Of a stretch of DNA of 36,086 bases, positions 1-6,804 are shown piece after piece. How positions within the stretch are numbered: position 1 is the first letter of the stretch; each line of letters begins with the position of its first letter. The translations under genes were made by a program, and so were the position numbers. The notes under the pieces were generated by a model, which had not been told where the DNA came from, did not search any database, and saw only the letters and a list, made by a program, of their open reading frames with translations. The DNA is from a virus, in IMG/VR virus record IMGVR_UViG_3300025000_000269, positions 1-36,086 of that record; one strand, written 5' to 3'.

Positions 1-20
1 ACTGAGAGAGTGAGTGAATT

Positions 21-42
21 GGTTTGAAAAAGGTTTGAAAAA
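21..42 (+). repeat. Tandem 11-bp repeat, putative L1 transposase site
   Basis: GGTTTGAAAAA is repeated twice without a gap, a period of about one helical turn. The inverted right end also starts with GGTTTG and carries a second GGTTTGA after about 22 bases. It is the left-most candidate for transposase end recognition. Confidence 0.55.
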
Positions 43-147
43 GTTGTGTGTTTGTTGGGGATTGCGGGGTGTTTTGCATCGTCAAGGATGGGGACAGGGT
101 GGAGTGATACCGTTTTTGAGGTTTTGCCGATTTTAAGCGAAATTTTA

Positions 148-190
148 CGCAAGGTTTGAAACCTTGCGATCAGGTGTCAAACCTTGCGAT
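148..190. repeat. Palindrome plus direct repeat, putative L2/L3 transposase sites
   Basis: A 21-bp palindrome at 148-168 is followed by a second TCAAACCTTGCGAT at 177-190. The copies sit on the same face of the helix (20-bp period). The same core appears at 36056-36070, so the element is shared by both ends and lies outside any gene. Confidence 0.6.
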
Positions 191-218
191 GTTAAGACCG
201 ATCCATTAAAGCTCTCAT

Positions 219-629
219 TTATTTTAACCTTCCGGTGACTTTAAACTCAATGTCGTTCGGTTTCTGATTGCCGCAATTTATCCCGAAATTTTCTATATAT
301 CCTATCTGCCCTGGGCCGATATCCATTGGGTCGGTATACATTGAGACTCTACCTAATAGATTGCCGTGCCCAGTTCCCCAAGCTGAAAAGGTAATCTTTA
401 CGAATTGGTAGCTTTCATATGTTTTGTTTTTGATATTCCCCCAGACTCTCACTCTTCCATTTTTCCATTCGGCTTTTTCCGGAGTGAAATCCAGGTCGAT
501 GTCTTCTGCTGTCTTTTGATTGCTTTCGGTAAAGCTAAATTGACCGGCCCAAGTAGTAAAAGCATAGAGATTTTCTGTTATAAAAACTAAAGGAACAAGA
601 AGCAGCGAGGATAAAAAGTACTTTTTCAT
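219..629 (-). CDS. Small secreted protein, FxLYD-like, possible lysogenic conversion gene
   Basis: The protein has 136 aa. The ATG at 629 is chosen over an upstream TTG at 647 because GGAGG lies 11 bases before it. Residues 1-24 form a typical Sec signal peptide: MKK, then a hydrophobic stretch ending in LYA, a good signal peptidase I site, so the mature protein is probably periplasmic or exported. The mature part looks like a small beta-sandwich with a WGNIKNKT-type strand and a later VKITFSAW strand, resembling FxLYD-type domains; this family call is by eye. It follows the repressor on the same strand with a 33-base gap, so both are probably transcribed together in the lysogen. That suggests a host-modifying role rather than a lytic one. 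No catalytic residues are evident. Confidence 0.65.
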   Translation of the reverse strand: MKKYFLSSLLLVPLVFITENLYAFTTWAGQFSFTESNQKTAEDIDLDFTPEKAEWKNGRVRVWGNIKNKTYESYQFVKITFSAWGTGHGNLLGRVSMYTDPMDIGPGQIGYIENFGINCGNQKPNDIEFKVTGRLK

Positions 630-662
630 TACAGGGTAAACCTCCAATAAGTTTGATTATTA

Positions 663-1316
663 TCAAATACCTTCCGGAATCAGCGACCTGCTGAAAAAGA
701 TCACCTGGCCGATGACGTGTAAATCTTGGATAGCTACTTCGTAGGGCTCGAAGTCTGTTTTATTATCGGAGATTACGAGGACTTTCTGTCCAGGGCGAAA
801 GGCCAGACGCTTGACCATAATGGTGTAGTCGTACCGGATGGCATAGATCTCCCCTTCTTTTATATCCTTTCTGTTCGTATCGATCAAGACCGTATCATTT
901 TTCTGTAAATTCGGTGTCATGGAGTCGCCTGTAACTCGCATGAGCACCAAGTCTTTCACGCTGGTGGCGACTCTGCGCAGCCAGTCCTTTCGAAAAGCAT
1001 AGTAGCCCTGGACTCCCTCTGCTTCAACAAACGATCCGCCACCGGCAGATAGTTTGGCTTCGACCATCGGGATGTAGTCGTAATCTAGGGACGGATGCGG
1101 TTGCAAGGCTTCCCTGTGCATCGGCTCCTCTCCTGAGATTAACCAGTCGGCGGTGATCTTGAAGTGATTACACAATGCTGCGATGAAAACACTATCTGGG
1201 GTTCGCTCGTCGTTCTCGTACCTCTGTATGGTGTTTCGAGCCACACCGAAAAGATCTGCAAAATCATGTCTTGCCATCTCTCCCCGAAGCTCTTTTATGC
1301 GCCCGCCAATACTCAT
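663..1316 (-). CDS. Phage repressor, XRE HTH plus S24 peptidase domain
   Basis: This 217-aa protein is a lysogeny repressor of the CI/LexA-like type. Residues 5-60 form an XRE helix-turn-helix (FADLFGVARNTIQRYEN). The C-terminal half is an S24 domain with catalytic Ser132 in GDSM and Lys169 in MVKRL. A candidate Ala91-Gly92 cleavage bond lies 41 residues before the Ser, close to the spacing in CI and LexA, so RecA-stimulated self-cleavage is plausible. The start is ATG at 1316 with AAGG about 10 bases upstream. The gene runs leftwards, divergent from the early operon, and the 300-bp gap between them holds repeats likely to be its operators. The classical Mu repressor lacks an S24 domain, so control here looks more lambda-like. 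Confidence 0.9.
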   Translation of the reverse strand: MSIGGRIKELRGEMARHDFADLFGVARNTIQRYENDERTPDSVFIAALCNHFKITADWLISGEEPMHREALQPHPSLDYDYIPMVEAKLSAGGGSFVEAEGVQGYYAFRKDWLRRVATSVKDLVLMRVTGDSMTPNLQKNDTVLIDTNRKDIKEGEIYAIRYDYTIMVKRLAFRPGQKVLVISDNKTDFEPYEVAIQDLHVIGQVIFFSRSLIPEGI

Positions 1317-1338
1317 TATTAGAAGACCTTCAAAACAT

Positions 1339-1362
1339 TAAGGTGCAACCTAAGGTGCAACC
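1339..1362. repeat. Tandem 12-bp operator-like repeat
   Basis: TAAGGTGCAACC occurs twice with no gap, just upstream of the repressor start on the lysogenic side. The core AAGGTGCAAC recurs at 1447-1456 beside the early promoter. It is likely a repressor or Ner-type regulator site. Confidence 0.5.
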
Positions 1363-1452
1363 ACCGGGAATCAAAATTAACACCGTGTTATGTGCTTGAT
1401 ATTATTGTGTATAAGAACGCTAAAGCGTGAATTTAAGAAAAACTGCAAGGTG

Positions 1453-1470
1453 CAACACCAAAAGGTGTTG
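1453..1470. promoter_or_regulatory. Operator palindrome overlapping the early -35 box
   Basis: CAACACCAAAAGGTGTTG is a perfect 7-4-7 inverted repeat. Its last three bases are the start of the TTGACA hexamer at 1468-1473, so a bound repressor would block the promoter directly. Confidence 0.6.
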
Positions 1471-1497
1471 ACAACGAACCCCGAACGGTGCTATTTT
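1468..1497 (+). promoter_or_regulatory. Putative sigma-70 early promoter
   Basis: A consensus -35 TTGACA (1468-1473) is followed after 18 bases by TATTTT (1492-1497), 120 bases before the first early gene and pointing into it. Overlap with the palindrome at 1453-1470 supports a repressor-controlled early promoter. Confidence 0.6.
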
Positions 1498-1510
1498 CCT
1501 TTAAATGACT

Positions 1511-1526
1511 TGTTACATAGGTAACA
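1511..1526. promoter_or_regulatory. Dyad TGTTAC-ATAG-GTAACA
   Basis: This is a perfect 6-4-6 inverted repeat just downstream of the presumed early start point. Its sequence differs from the GGTGTT operators, so it may be read by another regulator, for example one of the two small DNA-binding proteins encoded next. Confidence 0.4.
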
Positions 1527-1616
1527 TAGTCTGAATGTACCAAAACGGTGTTACCCGGTCAATATCCGGGTTCATAAGAAGCTTAGATATTGGTCATGGC
1601 GGAGGCCGGATAGTGA

Positions 1617-2036
1617 ATGGTTAAGCAGCTCAACCTCTTCAAGAAGCAGAGCCTTAAAGTCAGCCGGGAATTCAAGGAATGCCTGGCTGACGTGGTGACC
1701 AATAGCGGCTTATCCAGGGCGGAGTTCCTCGACCGGATGAACAGTGTCGCCGACCGGTTCGGCGTGCGGCTGATGAAGGGGAACGGCAACGGCTTAACCA
1801 TGGCCACCTTCGAGAAGTGGCTCAACGTCGAGCAGAGCCAATATGTTCCGCCCTTGGCGGCGCTGACGATCATCTGCGAAGTCGGCAACACGATAGAGCC
1901 CCTGCAGGTCTTTGCGAGAGCGCTCGGCCTGCAGGTTATCGACGAGCCGAAAATCAAGAGATTGCTCTGGGCCGACGCCTACCATGAAGCACGCGAGGCG
2001 CGGAACAAGATGAAGAAACTTGAGGCTGAAATATGA
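1617..2036 (+). CDS. Putative DNA-binding early regulator
   Basis: This 139-aa protein is the first gene of the early operon. The ATG at 1617 has GGAGG 11 bases upstream. Residues 10-75 are helical and basic, with an XRE-like pattern (a helix around VTNSGLSRAEFLDRMN, then LTMATFEKWLN), followed by a hydrophobic segment and a charged C-terminal helix ending KMKKLEAEI. Position and size suggest a regulator of early transcription, comparable to Ner of Mu, although no close family is recognised. Its end overlaps the next start by four bases (ATGA), so the two are translationally coupled. The DNA-binding assignment is inferred from the helix pattern and position only. Confidence 0.6.
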   Translation: MVKQLNLFKKQSLKVSREFKECLADVVTNSGLSRAEFLDRMNSVADRFGVRLMKGNGNGLTMATFEKWLNVEQSQYVPPLAALTIICEVGNTIEPLQVFARALGLQVIDEPKIKRLLWADAYHEAREARNKMKKLEAEI

Positions 2037-2263
2037 AACAAAAGAAGCGGATAGACCGGAGGCAGGCGCGGGCCTGGATGGTCATGGAGGGCATTCGTCC
2101 CCAGGACATTCAGAAGGCTCTCGGCCAGCGCTTCCACGTTCAGGTCATTGAGACACTCCAGGGCGTGCGTAACGACCGGAATGTCTTGAACTGGCTGATC
2201 GAGCGCGGCTGTCCGGTGGAATATCTGCAATTACCGAAATCAATGCAAAAGGGGGAGAAATGA
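2033..2263 (+). CDS. Small putative HTH protein, Ner-like position
   Basis: This 76-aa basic protein starts at an ATGA overlap with the previous gene and ends in an overlap with the next (2260). The middle (MEGIRPQDIQKALG, then VQVIETLQGVRNDRNVLNWL) reads as a compact helix-turn-helix, in which the second helix would contact DNA. In Mu the 75-aa Ner protein at the same position represses the early and repressor promoters; the size and position match, but sequence identity to Ner is not evident. It may bind the dyad at 1511-1526. No enzymatic motifs are seen. Confidence 0.6.
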   Translation: MKQKKRIDRRQARAWMVMEGIRPQDIQKALGQRFHVQVIETLQGVRNDRNVLNWLIERGCPVEYLQLPKSMQKGEK

Positions 2264-2913
2264 ACGAAGTAGCCCGTAAAGATGAGGCCCTACCACTATC
2301 AACCCGCGAGCGGGCGCTGCTCGACCAGCTTGAGGCGGATATCGCGCATAATTTAAAAGGATTTTTAAAGGTAGGTTATGCGCTGACAACCATCCGCGAT
2401 CAGGCTCTGTATCGGGTCGATTTCGATACCTTCGAGGACTATTGTCGCGAAATCTGGGACCTGGGTCGCCCCAGGGCCTACCAGCTTATCGACAGCTATT
2501 TGGTCGTAGACAATTTGTCTACCATGGTAGACAAAACCGCCGCACCAAAAGTAGGCGACGGAGACACTCATGTCATCGAGCTGCTGCCAGTAAATGAGCG
2601 CCAGACCAGACCGCTCGCGCCGCTTACTCCTGAAATGCAGATCGAAATATGGACGATGGTAATCGACCGGGCGACTGAAAATAAATGCCGGATTACCGCC
2701 GCGATGGTGCAGCAGTGCGCCGATGAATTGCTGCAGAAACAGATCAAGGATGTGGTCGACAAAGGCAAGCGGACGATCGGCGGAGACGATGAGCCGGGAG
2801 CCTTCGAGCAGCTGGCGCAATCCTTTCTGGCTCTCGCCCAGCGCGAAGCGGAGGGGAAAAAGAAGAAGGTCGCCGGGGTGCTGCGGGAGCTTCTTGAGGT
2901 CCTTGAAGCGTAA
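2260..2913 (+). CDS. DUF3102/ParB-like plasmid-type DNA-binding protein
   Basis: This 217-aa protein begins with an acidic N-terminus, then a conserved-looking block at about 30-80 (LKVGYALTTIRDQALYR, then FEDYCREIWDLGRPRAYQLI), typical of a family of phage and plasmid proteins with a helix-turn-helix around RPRAYQLIDS. A second block around 110-150 (LLPVNERQTRPLAPL) is also familiar from that family. The C-terminal third is charged and helical. The role in the phage is unknown; these proteins are usually linked to replication, partition or transcription. Within the gene, at 2506-2534, lies a pair of overlapping palindromes, one repeated in the late promoter region. The start overlaps the upstream stop by four bases, indicating operon translation. 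Confidence 0.65.
   Translation: MNEVARKDEALPLSTRERALLDQLEADIAHNLKGFLKVGYALTTIRDQALYRVDFDTFEDYCREIWDLGRPRAYQLIDSYLVVDNLSTMVDKTAAPKVGDGDTHVIELLPVNERQTRPLAPLTPEMQIEIWTMVIDRATENKCRITAAMVQQCADELLQKQIKDVVDKGKRTIGGDDEPGAFEQLAQSFLALAQREAEGKKKKVAGVLRELLEVLEA
2506..2534. promoter_or_regulatory. Overlapping palindromes, candidate protein-binding site in a coding region
   Basis: TTGTCTACCATGGTAGACAA at 2515-2534 is a perfect 20-bp palindrome. It overlaps a second palindrome at 2506-2522 (GTAGACAA, T, TTGTCTAC), giving three GTAGACAA half-sites in 29 bases. The 16-mer CCATGGTAGACAAAAC (2522-2537) recurs exactly at 14496-14511 in the late promoter region, again as part of a near-palindrome. Confidence 0.5.
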
Positions 2914-2930
2914 TCTGTAAGGGGCAGGTC

Positions 2931-5180
2931 ATGATTAGAACGGCAACGGCATCTGAAATCGCTGAAGTAGTAGGTATTTCCCGACAAGCAGCCATGCGGA
3001 AACTGGATCGCGTGAAGGCTCGCTATACTTGGAAAAAAGGCAGTACCGGCTCTGAGAAACATTACTTCGCAACCAGTATTCCCGATGACTGGCGTCTCGC
3101 CCTGGCCGCTAAAGACGCCGTGCCAACTGTCGAACTGCTCGCCGGAGAAGACGCCACGATCGGAGCCGATGCCGCTACCGAGATCCTCGTCACCAGAGCG
3201 GAAGAAAAAGAGCGCACCCAGATCGCCATGGAAGCCGGAATGGCCGCTTTCGAGCGGCTGCCGGAACAACGTAAAAAAGAGGCGCGGGCCAGGTTCTCCC
3301 TGCTGCAAATCTGCGACTCATTCATCAAAGCCGCACGGTTTGAAATCAAGCGATATGCCCGGCGCAGCAAGGTTGGCGATCAGGCCTTCGTAGAGGCTTA
3401 CAACAGCGGCAAGATCGCGGTGTCGGAAGACATCAAGGCAATCATCGGAGAACAGACCAGTTATTCCACTATTAGGCGGATCTCCGACGCCTACTATCGC
3501 CACGGCCTGGCCGGACTGGCCTTCAATTACCACAACCCGAAACGGGGCAGCACGGCGCTTGACGACAAGCAACAGGAAGAGGTCCTCAAGGTCATGTGCA
3601 AAAACCCTGCGACCAGCTCCTTCAATATTCAACGTGCCCTGCAGGGACGGTTCGGGATGGAGGTGCCATCGGCCTCGGTGATCAACAGGTTCCGCAGCCG
3701 GTGGATAGCCGACAACGAGGAATTATGGATGTTTTACACCAACCCGGATGAGTGGAAGTCGAAGCGCATGTTCGCCTTCGGCTCGGCCAGCGATCACGTC
3801 GAGCGTCTTAACCAATTATGGGAGGCTGATTCTACCCCCGCCGATCTGATGCTGACCGACGGGCGGCACTCCATCATCGGCATGATCGACGTCTACAGCC
3901 GCCGGCTTAGGTTCTTCGTGTCAAAGACTTCCAGGGCCGCGTCGGTTGTCGCCCTTATCCGCCACTGCCTGATCGACTGGGGCGTGCCTGAGACGATCAA
4001 AACCGACAACGGCAAAGACTATGTGTCCAATCATGTGGTGCGCGTCCTACACGGTCTGATGATCGAGCAGCGGCTCTGTACGCCCTTCCAGGGCTGGGAA
4101 AAGCCGCACATCGAGCGGTCGTTCAGGACCTTCCTCCACAATATGGTCGAGCTGATGCCGGGATATATCGGCCATAACGTCACGGAGCGCAAGGCGATCG
4201 AGGCCCGGCGCAGCTTCTCCGATCGCGTCATGAGCAAGGAAGGCGGACCGGTCGAGGTCAACCTCTCCTCCCGCGAGCTGCAGAAGATCTGCGACGAGTG
4301 GGTGACCTTCACCTATCACCACAATCCGCATGAAGGCCTCGGCGGCAAGAAACCGATCGATATGGTCCGCAACTGGCGGGAGCCGATCCGCCGGATCAAC
4401 GAGCCCAGGGCGCTCGACATGCTGCTCATGCCGGCGCCGAAAGACGGCGGGATTCGGACTATCCGCAAGAAAGGTATCCAGGTCGAAAACCGTTACTACC
4501 AATCGCCCGAGCTGGCCGGATATGTCGGACAGGACGTCTATGTGCTGCTCGATCCGGCGGACATGGGCACGGTCTACGTCTACACGGTCAATCAGTATGA
4601 AGAGCGGTCTTTCCTCTGCCCGGCCATCGATCCCGAGTGGGTCGGCATCGACCATGCCGGCTTCGCCACCCAGGCCCGCAAACACCAGGAAAAGATCATG
4701 CGGGAGCGCAAGCGCGAACTGACCAAACTGAGCAAGGAAGACGGCCAGCGCGAGGCGTATCAAGACTACATGGATATGCGAAAAAGCCAGGTGGACAACA
4801 TCATCGAATTCCCCCTGCCGGCGACAGAATACAGCACGCCGATGCTGGTCGAAGCGGCCAAGGCGGTCAGTGCGATCGATGAGATCAGGGATGAAGACAA
4901 GGTGCAGAATTCAATGGTGCTCGATCTTGGCAACGACGATTTAGCGGCCGTTCAAATGCCAGTCAAACAAGAGAAGATCGTCATGTTGCGGAGCGATGCC
5001 GATGAGTATGTCGAGCTGCGCAGCAGGCTGAAAATACAGAAACGCAAGCTGACCCAGGCGGAATACGACTGGCTCACCTGGTTTTACAGCAAGTCGACTT
5101 CAGGGGTCAGCTACATGGCCGTTGAGGGCGATCTGCGGAAGAAGATCGGCCTGGACGAACAGGTCCAGGCGGAAGGCTGA
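2931..5180 (+). CDS. MuA-type DDE transposase
   Basis: This 749-aa protein is the transposase that integrates and replicates the phage. Residues 1-50 are a Mu-type DNA-binding HTH (SEIAEVVGISRQAAMRKL), presumably for operators or the enhancer. Residues about 110-265 hold the end-binding helical domains. The catalytic core begins near 295 and shows the DDE triad: Asp300 (LWEAD), Asp359 (IKTDNGKDY) and Glu395 (KPHIERSF). A Mu-type beta-barrel domain follows (about 430-570), and the C-terminus is charged, as expected for contact with the B ATPase. The length is a little above that of MuA (663 aa). GTAAGGGGCAGGTC precedes the ATG. The gene lies directly upstream of the ATPase gene, the usual A-B order. 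Confidence 0.95.
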   Translation: MIRTATASEIAEVVGISRQAAMRKLDRVKARYTWKKGSTGSEKHYFATSIPDDWRLALAAKDAVPTVELLAGEDATIGADAATEILVTRAEEKERTQIAMEAGMAAFERLPEQRKKEARARFSLLQICDSFIKAARFEIKRYARRSKVGDQAFVEAYNSGKIAVSEDIKAIIGEQTSYSTIRRISDAYYRHGLAGLAFNYHNPKRGSTALDDKQQEEVLKVMCKNPATSSFNIQRALQGRFGMEVPSASVINRFRSRWIADNEELWMFYTNPDEWKSKRMFAFGSASDHVERLNQLWEADSTPADLMLTDGRHSIIGMIDVYSRRLRFFVSKTSRAASVVALIRHCLIDWGVPETIKTDNGKDYVSNHVVRVLHGLMIEQRLCTPFQGWEKPHIERSFRTFLHNMVELMPGYIGHNVTERKAIEARRSFSDRVMSKEGGPVEVNLSSRELQKICDEWVTFTYHHNPHEGLGGKKPIDMVRNWREPIRRINEPRALDMLLMPAPKDGGIRTIRKKGIQVENRYYQSPELAGYVGQDVYVLLDPADMGTVYVYTVNQYEERSFLCPAIDPEWVGIDHAGFATQARKHQEKIMRERKRELTKLSKEDGQREAYQDYMDMRKSQVDNIIEFPLPATEYSTPMLVEAAKAVSAIDEIRDEDKVQNSMVLDLGNDDLAAVQMPVKQEKIVMLRSDADEYVELRSRLKIQKRKLTQAEYDWLTWFYSKSTSGVSYMAVEGDLRKKIGLDEQVQAEG

Positions 5181-5188
5181 AAAGAGGA

Positions 5189-5214
5189 AGGCCGGACGTT
5201 GGCGCGTCCGGCCT
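5189..5214 (+). other. Strong intergenic hairpin between transposase and ATPase genes
   Basis: AGGCCGGACG at 5189-5198 pairs perfectly with CGTCCGGCCT at 5205-5214, leaving a 6-base loop TTGGCG. It begins nine bases after the transposase stop. No T-run follows, so it is not a classical terminator; it may stabilise the transposase mRNA 3' end or reduce read-through so that A and B are made in different amounts. Confidence 0.65.
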
Positions 5215-5255
5215 GGTATTGCAGAGCCAACAATGATTACGGAGGAAACTAAAGC

Positions 5256-5945
5256 ATGCGTGAAGAATTTGCAATGACCAAAAACGTCCAGCGGTTCATC
5301 CATGGCGTCGAGGTTGTGAAGACTCCCATCAAGGGCCGGATCGGCAACGGGCTGTTCTTCGGCCCTCCCGGTACCGGGAAAACGGATGTTGGCCAGTGGT
5401 ATGCCAGCCAGCACGATGTGCCCTATATCAGGGCGAAAGATATCAGCTCGCGGCGGTCGCTCCTGGCCAATATCGTGGCCGAACTGGGCGAGGCCCCGGA
5501 GTTCCGCACCGATCTGCTGTTCGGTCAGATCGTAGACCAGCTGATCGAGCGGCCCCGGCCGATCATCATCGACGAGGTCGACTATCTCATCAAGGGCGGC
5601 GCTGTCGAGGTGCTGCGGGACATCAACGATATGACCAATACCCCGATCATCATGATGGGGATGGAAAATGTCGATAAAAAACTCAAGCGGTTTCGGCATC
5701 TTTTCGACAGGTTTACGGCGATCGTCAAGTTCGAGTTGTTCGACAAGGAAGAGATCTCGGCGCTCGCCGAAAGCATCTGCTCGGCTAAGTTGTCGAATTG
5801 TGCGGTCGACTACATCTCGACCAGCGGCAAGGGCAAGCTGCGGCTCACCACTACCTGGTTTTCCAGGGCAGAGCAGCTGGCCAGCCGCAACAAGCTCGAT
5901 GTCGTGACCGGCGATCATCTCAGGGTGTTCGAGTCGAGAGGCTGA
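5256..5945 (+). CDS. MuB-like AAA+ ATPase, transposition target-delivery protein
   Basis: This 229-aa AAA+ ATPase should activate the transposase and select target DNA, as MuB does. Walker A is GPPGTGKT at 36-43 and Walker B is IIIDEVDYL around 103-111. Later motifs (IIMMGMENVDKKLKRF) match a sensor-1 region with an Arg-rich segment. It is shorter than MuB (312 aa) because it lacks a long N-terminal DNA-binding region; this shorter TniB/MuB-like form is common in Mu-like phages. The start has GGAGGA 10 bases upstream, after a hairpin separating it from the transposase gene. The next gene starts two bases past its stop. Confidence 0.9.
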   Translation: MREEFAMTKNVQRFIHGVEVVKTPIKGRIGNGLFFGPPGTGKTDVGQWYASQHDVPYIRAKDISSRRSLLANIVAELGEAPEFRTDLLFGQIVDQLIERPRPIIIDEVDYLIKGGAVEVLRDINDMTNTPIIMMGMENVDKKLKRFRHLFDRFTAIVKFELFDKEEISALAESICSAKLSNCAVDYISTSGKGKLRLTTTWFSRAEQLASRNKLDVVTGDHLRVFESRG

Positions 5946-5947
5946 TC

Positions 5948-6487
5948 ATGACCGTACTGGAACCAGTCATAGAATTTCTTATGAAATTCAGCGGCAAGAA
6001 AGTCCGCCTCGACCAGGTCATGGAAGGCGCGGAGCGGCCGCGCAAGCCTGTGTTGCGGGTCATGGACCGGCTGGTGCGGGAAGGCAACCTGGAGGAGATA
6101 GCCGACGATCCGGTGCCGCCTGGCCCGGGAGTCGGCGGCCGGCTGCCCCGCAACCCTACCTGGCGGATTATCGAGAAGCCTCTTCTCGGTAATTTTGTTT
6201 TTAAGCCGGGGAAGGTCACCCTGCGGGACAAGATGTGGCGGCTGATCCGGGCGCGCCGGCGGTTTACCAGGAGCGAGCTGATCCGCCTGTCCGGGGCGAA
6301 GCTCGGCAGCTGCGAGACATACACCAAGATGCTGGTACGCGACGGGTATCTCCGGCAGATCGGTAAGGATGGCCATCAACTGGTGTACATGCTGGTGAAG
6401 GATCCTGGACCGAAACGTCCGGTGACACCCGAGCGCAAGAAGAACCGTCGCCGAAAGACGGTGGAGGATAAAACCAATGCTCAGTAA
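5948..6487 (+). CDS. Winged-helix-type early protein of unknown role
   Basis: This 179-aa basic protein starts at ATG 5948, two bases after the ATPase stop, so it is probably translated by coupling; an upstream start inside the ATPase gene is possible but unlikely. It shows two likely winged-helix units: residues 1-55 (VIEFLMKFSGKKVRLDQVM, then VLRVMDRLVREGNLEEI) and 90-150 (LRDKMWRLIRARRRFTRSELIRLSG, then YTKMLVRDGYLRQIG). A Pro/Gly-rich linker joins them, and the C-terminus is very basic (ERKKNRRRKTVEDK). Such proteins commonly follow the B gene in Mu-like phages, but their function is not established. It overlaps the next gene by 11 bases. Confidence 0.7.
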   Translation: MTVLEPVIEFLMKFSGKKVRLDQVMEGAERPRKPVLRVMDRLVREGNLEEIADDPVPPGPGVGGRLPRNPTWRIIEKPLLGNFVFKPGKVTLRDKMWRLIRARRRFTRSELIRLSGAKLGSCETYTKMLVRDGYLRQIGKDGHQLVYMLVKDPGPKRPVTPERKKNRRRKTVEDKTNAQ

Positions 6488-6800
6488 TGGATGCAAGACG
6501 CTTCTGCAGCGGCACGTAGACATGAAAGGCCGGGCCGAGGTCGTGGCCGAGCTGGGGATCAGCTCGGCCACCCTCAGCCAGGTCTTAAACGATAAGTACG
6601 GCGCGGCGACCAGTGCGATCGAGGCGAAGATAATGAAGTTTTACGGCAACGACGGCAAGGTGACCTGCCCCATGCTCGGCCAGATTGACCCGAGCAAATG
6701 CGCGGATACCTACCAGAAGGCTCAGAAAATAAGAACAGCAGGCAATCCGGCCACTATACGACTGTATAGTGCTTGCCGTAAATGCGATTTTAGGGGGTAA
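6477..6800 (+). CDS. Small HTH protein with C-terminal cysteines
   Basis: This 107-aa protein has a lambda-repressor-like helix-turn-helix at about 18-50 (AEVVAELGISSATLSQVLN). Four cysteines lie in the C-terminal half (Cys64, Cys75, then a C-x2-C near the end in SACRKCDFRG) and could bind a metal. It is probably a DNA-binding protein of the early operon; its target is unknown. The start lies inside the end of the preceding gene, which suggests coupled translation. A strong inverted repeat at 6741-6777 falls within the last codons, so the coding sequence also carries a structural signal. Confidence 0.7.
   Translation: MLSNGCKTLLQRHVDMKGRAEVVAELGISSATLSQVLNDKYGAATSAIEAKIMKFYGNDGKVTCPMLGQIDPSKCADTYQKAQKIRTAGNPATIRLYSACRKCDFRG
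6741..6777. other. Nested inverted repeat at the 3' end of the HTH gene
   Basis: CACTATAC (6752-6759) and GTATAGTG (6764-6771) form a perfect 8-bp stem with a 4-base spacer GACT. An outer pair, GGCAA (6741-6745) and TTGCC (6773-6777), extends it. No T-run follows. It could be an operator or an mRNA hairpin. Confidence 0.5.
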
Positions 6801-6804
6801 GACC

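Larger units (their letters stand above)
1..218. other. Left phage end with probable transposase-binding sites
   Basis: There is no gene in this stretch. An 11-base unit GGTTTGAAAAA occurs twice head to tail at 21-31 and 32-42. Further in, a perfect 10-1-10 palindrome lies at 148-168 (CGCAAGGTTT, G, AAACCTTGCG), and the 12-mer AAACCTTGCGAT occurs at 159-170 and again at 179-190, exactly 20 bp apart. AAACCTTGCGA recurs at 36060-36070 and CGCAAACC closes the window. This matches the Mu plan of two or three MuA sites at each end (one near the tip, others about 100-150 bp inward). The exact terminal base cannot be fixed: Mu-type ends begin with TG, and TG occurs at 11 and 15, so a few host bases may be included. 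Confidence 0.7.
1317..1616. promoter_or_regulatory. Divergent operator/promoter region between repressor and early operon
   Basis: This 300-bp non-coding stretch is unusually AT-rich and repeat-rich. It contains TAAGGTGCAACC twice in tandem (1339-1362), a third AAGGTGCAAC at 1447-1456, a 6-1-6 palindrome TAACACCGTGTTA at 1378-1390, an 18-bp palindrome at 1453-1470, a related CGGTGTTA at 1546-1553 and a dyad at 1511-1526. A shared half-site GGTGTT/AACACC runs through most of them. In Mu the equivalent operators also act as the internal enhancer bound by the transposase N-terminus; that role here is inferred. Confidence 0.7.

Noticed and set aside
1583-1957. Leftward 124-aa frame over the first early gene
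   Set aside because: It lies antisense to a gene with a good ribosome site, and its own composition (Ser/Leu-rich) is that of a shadow frame.
5189-5214. Rho-independent terminator after the transposase gene
   Set aside because: The stem is strong, but no T-run follows it, so it is listed only as a hairpin.
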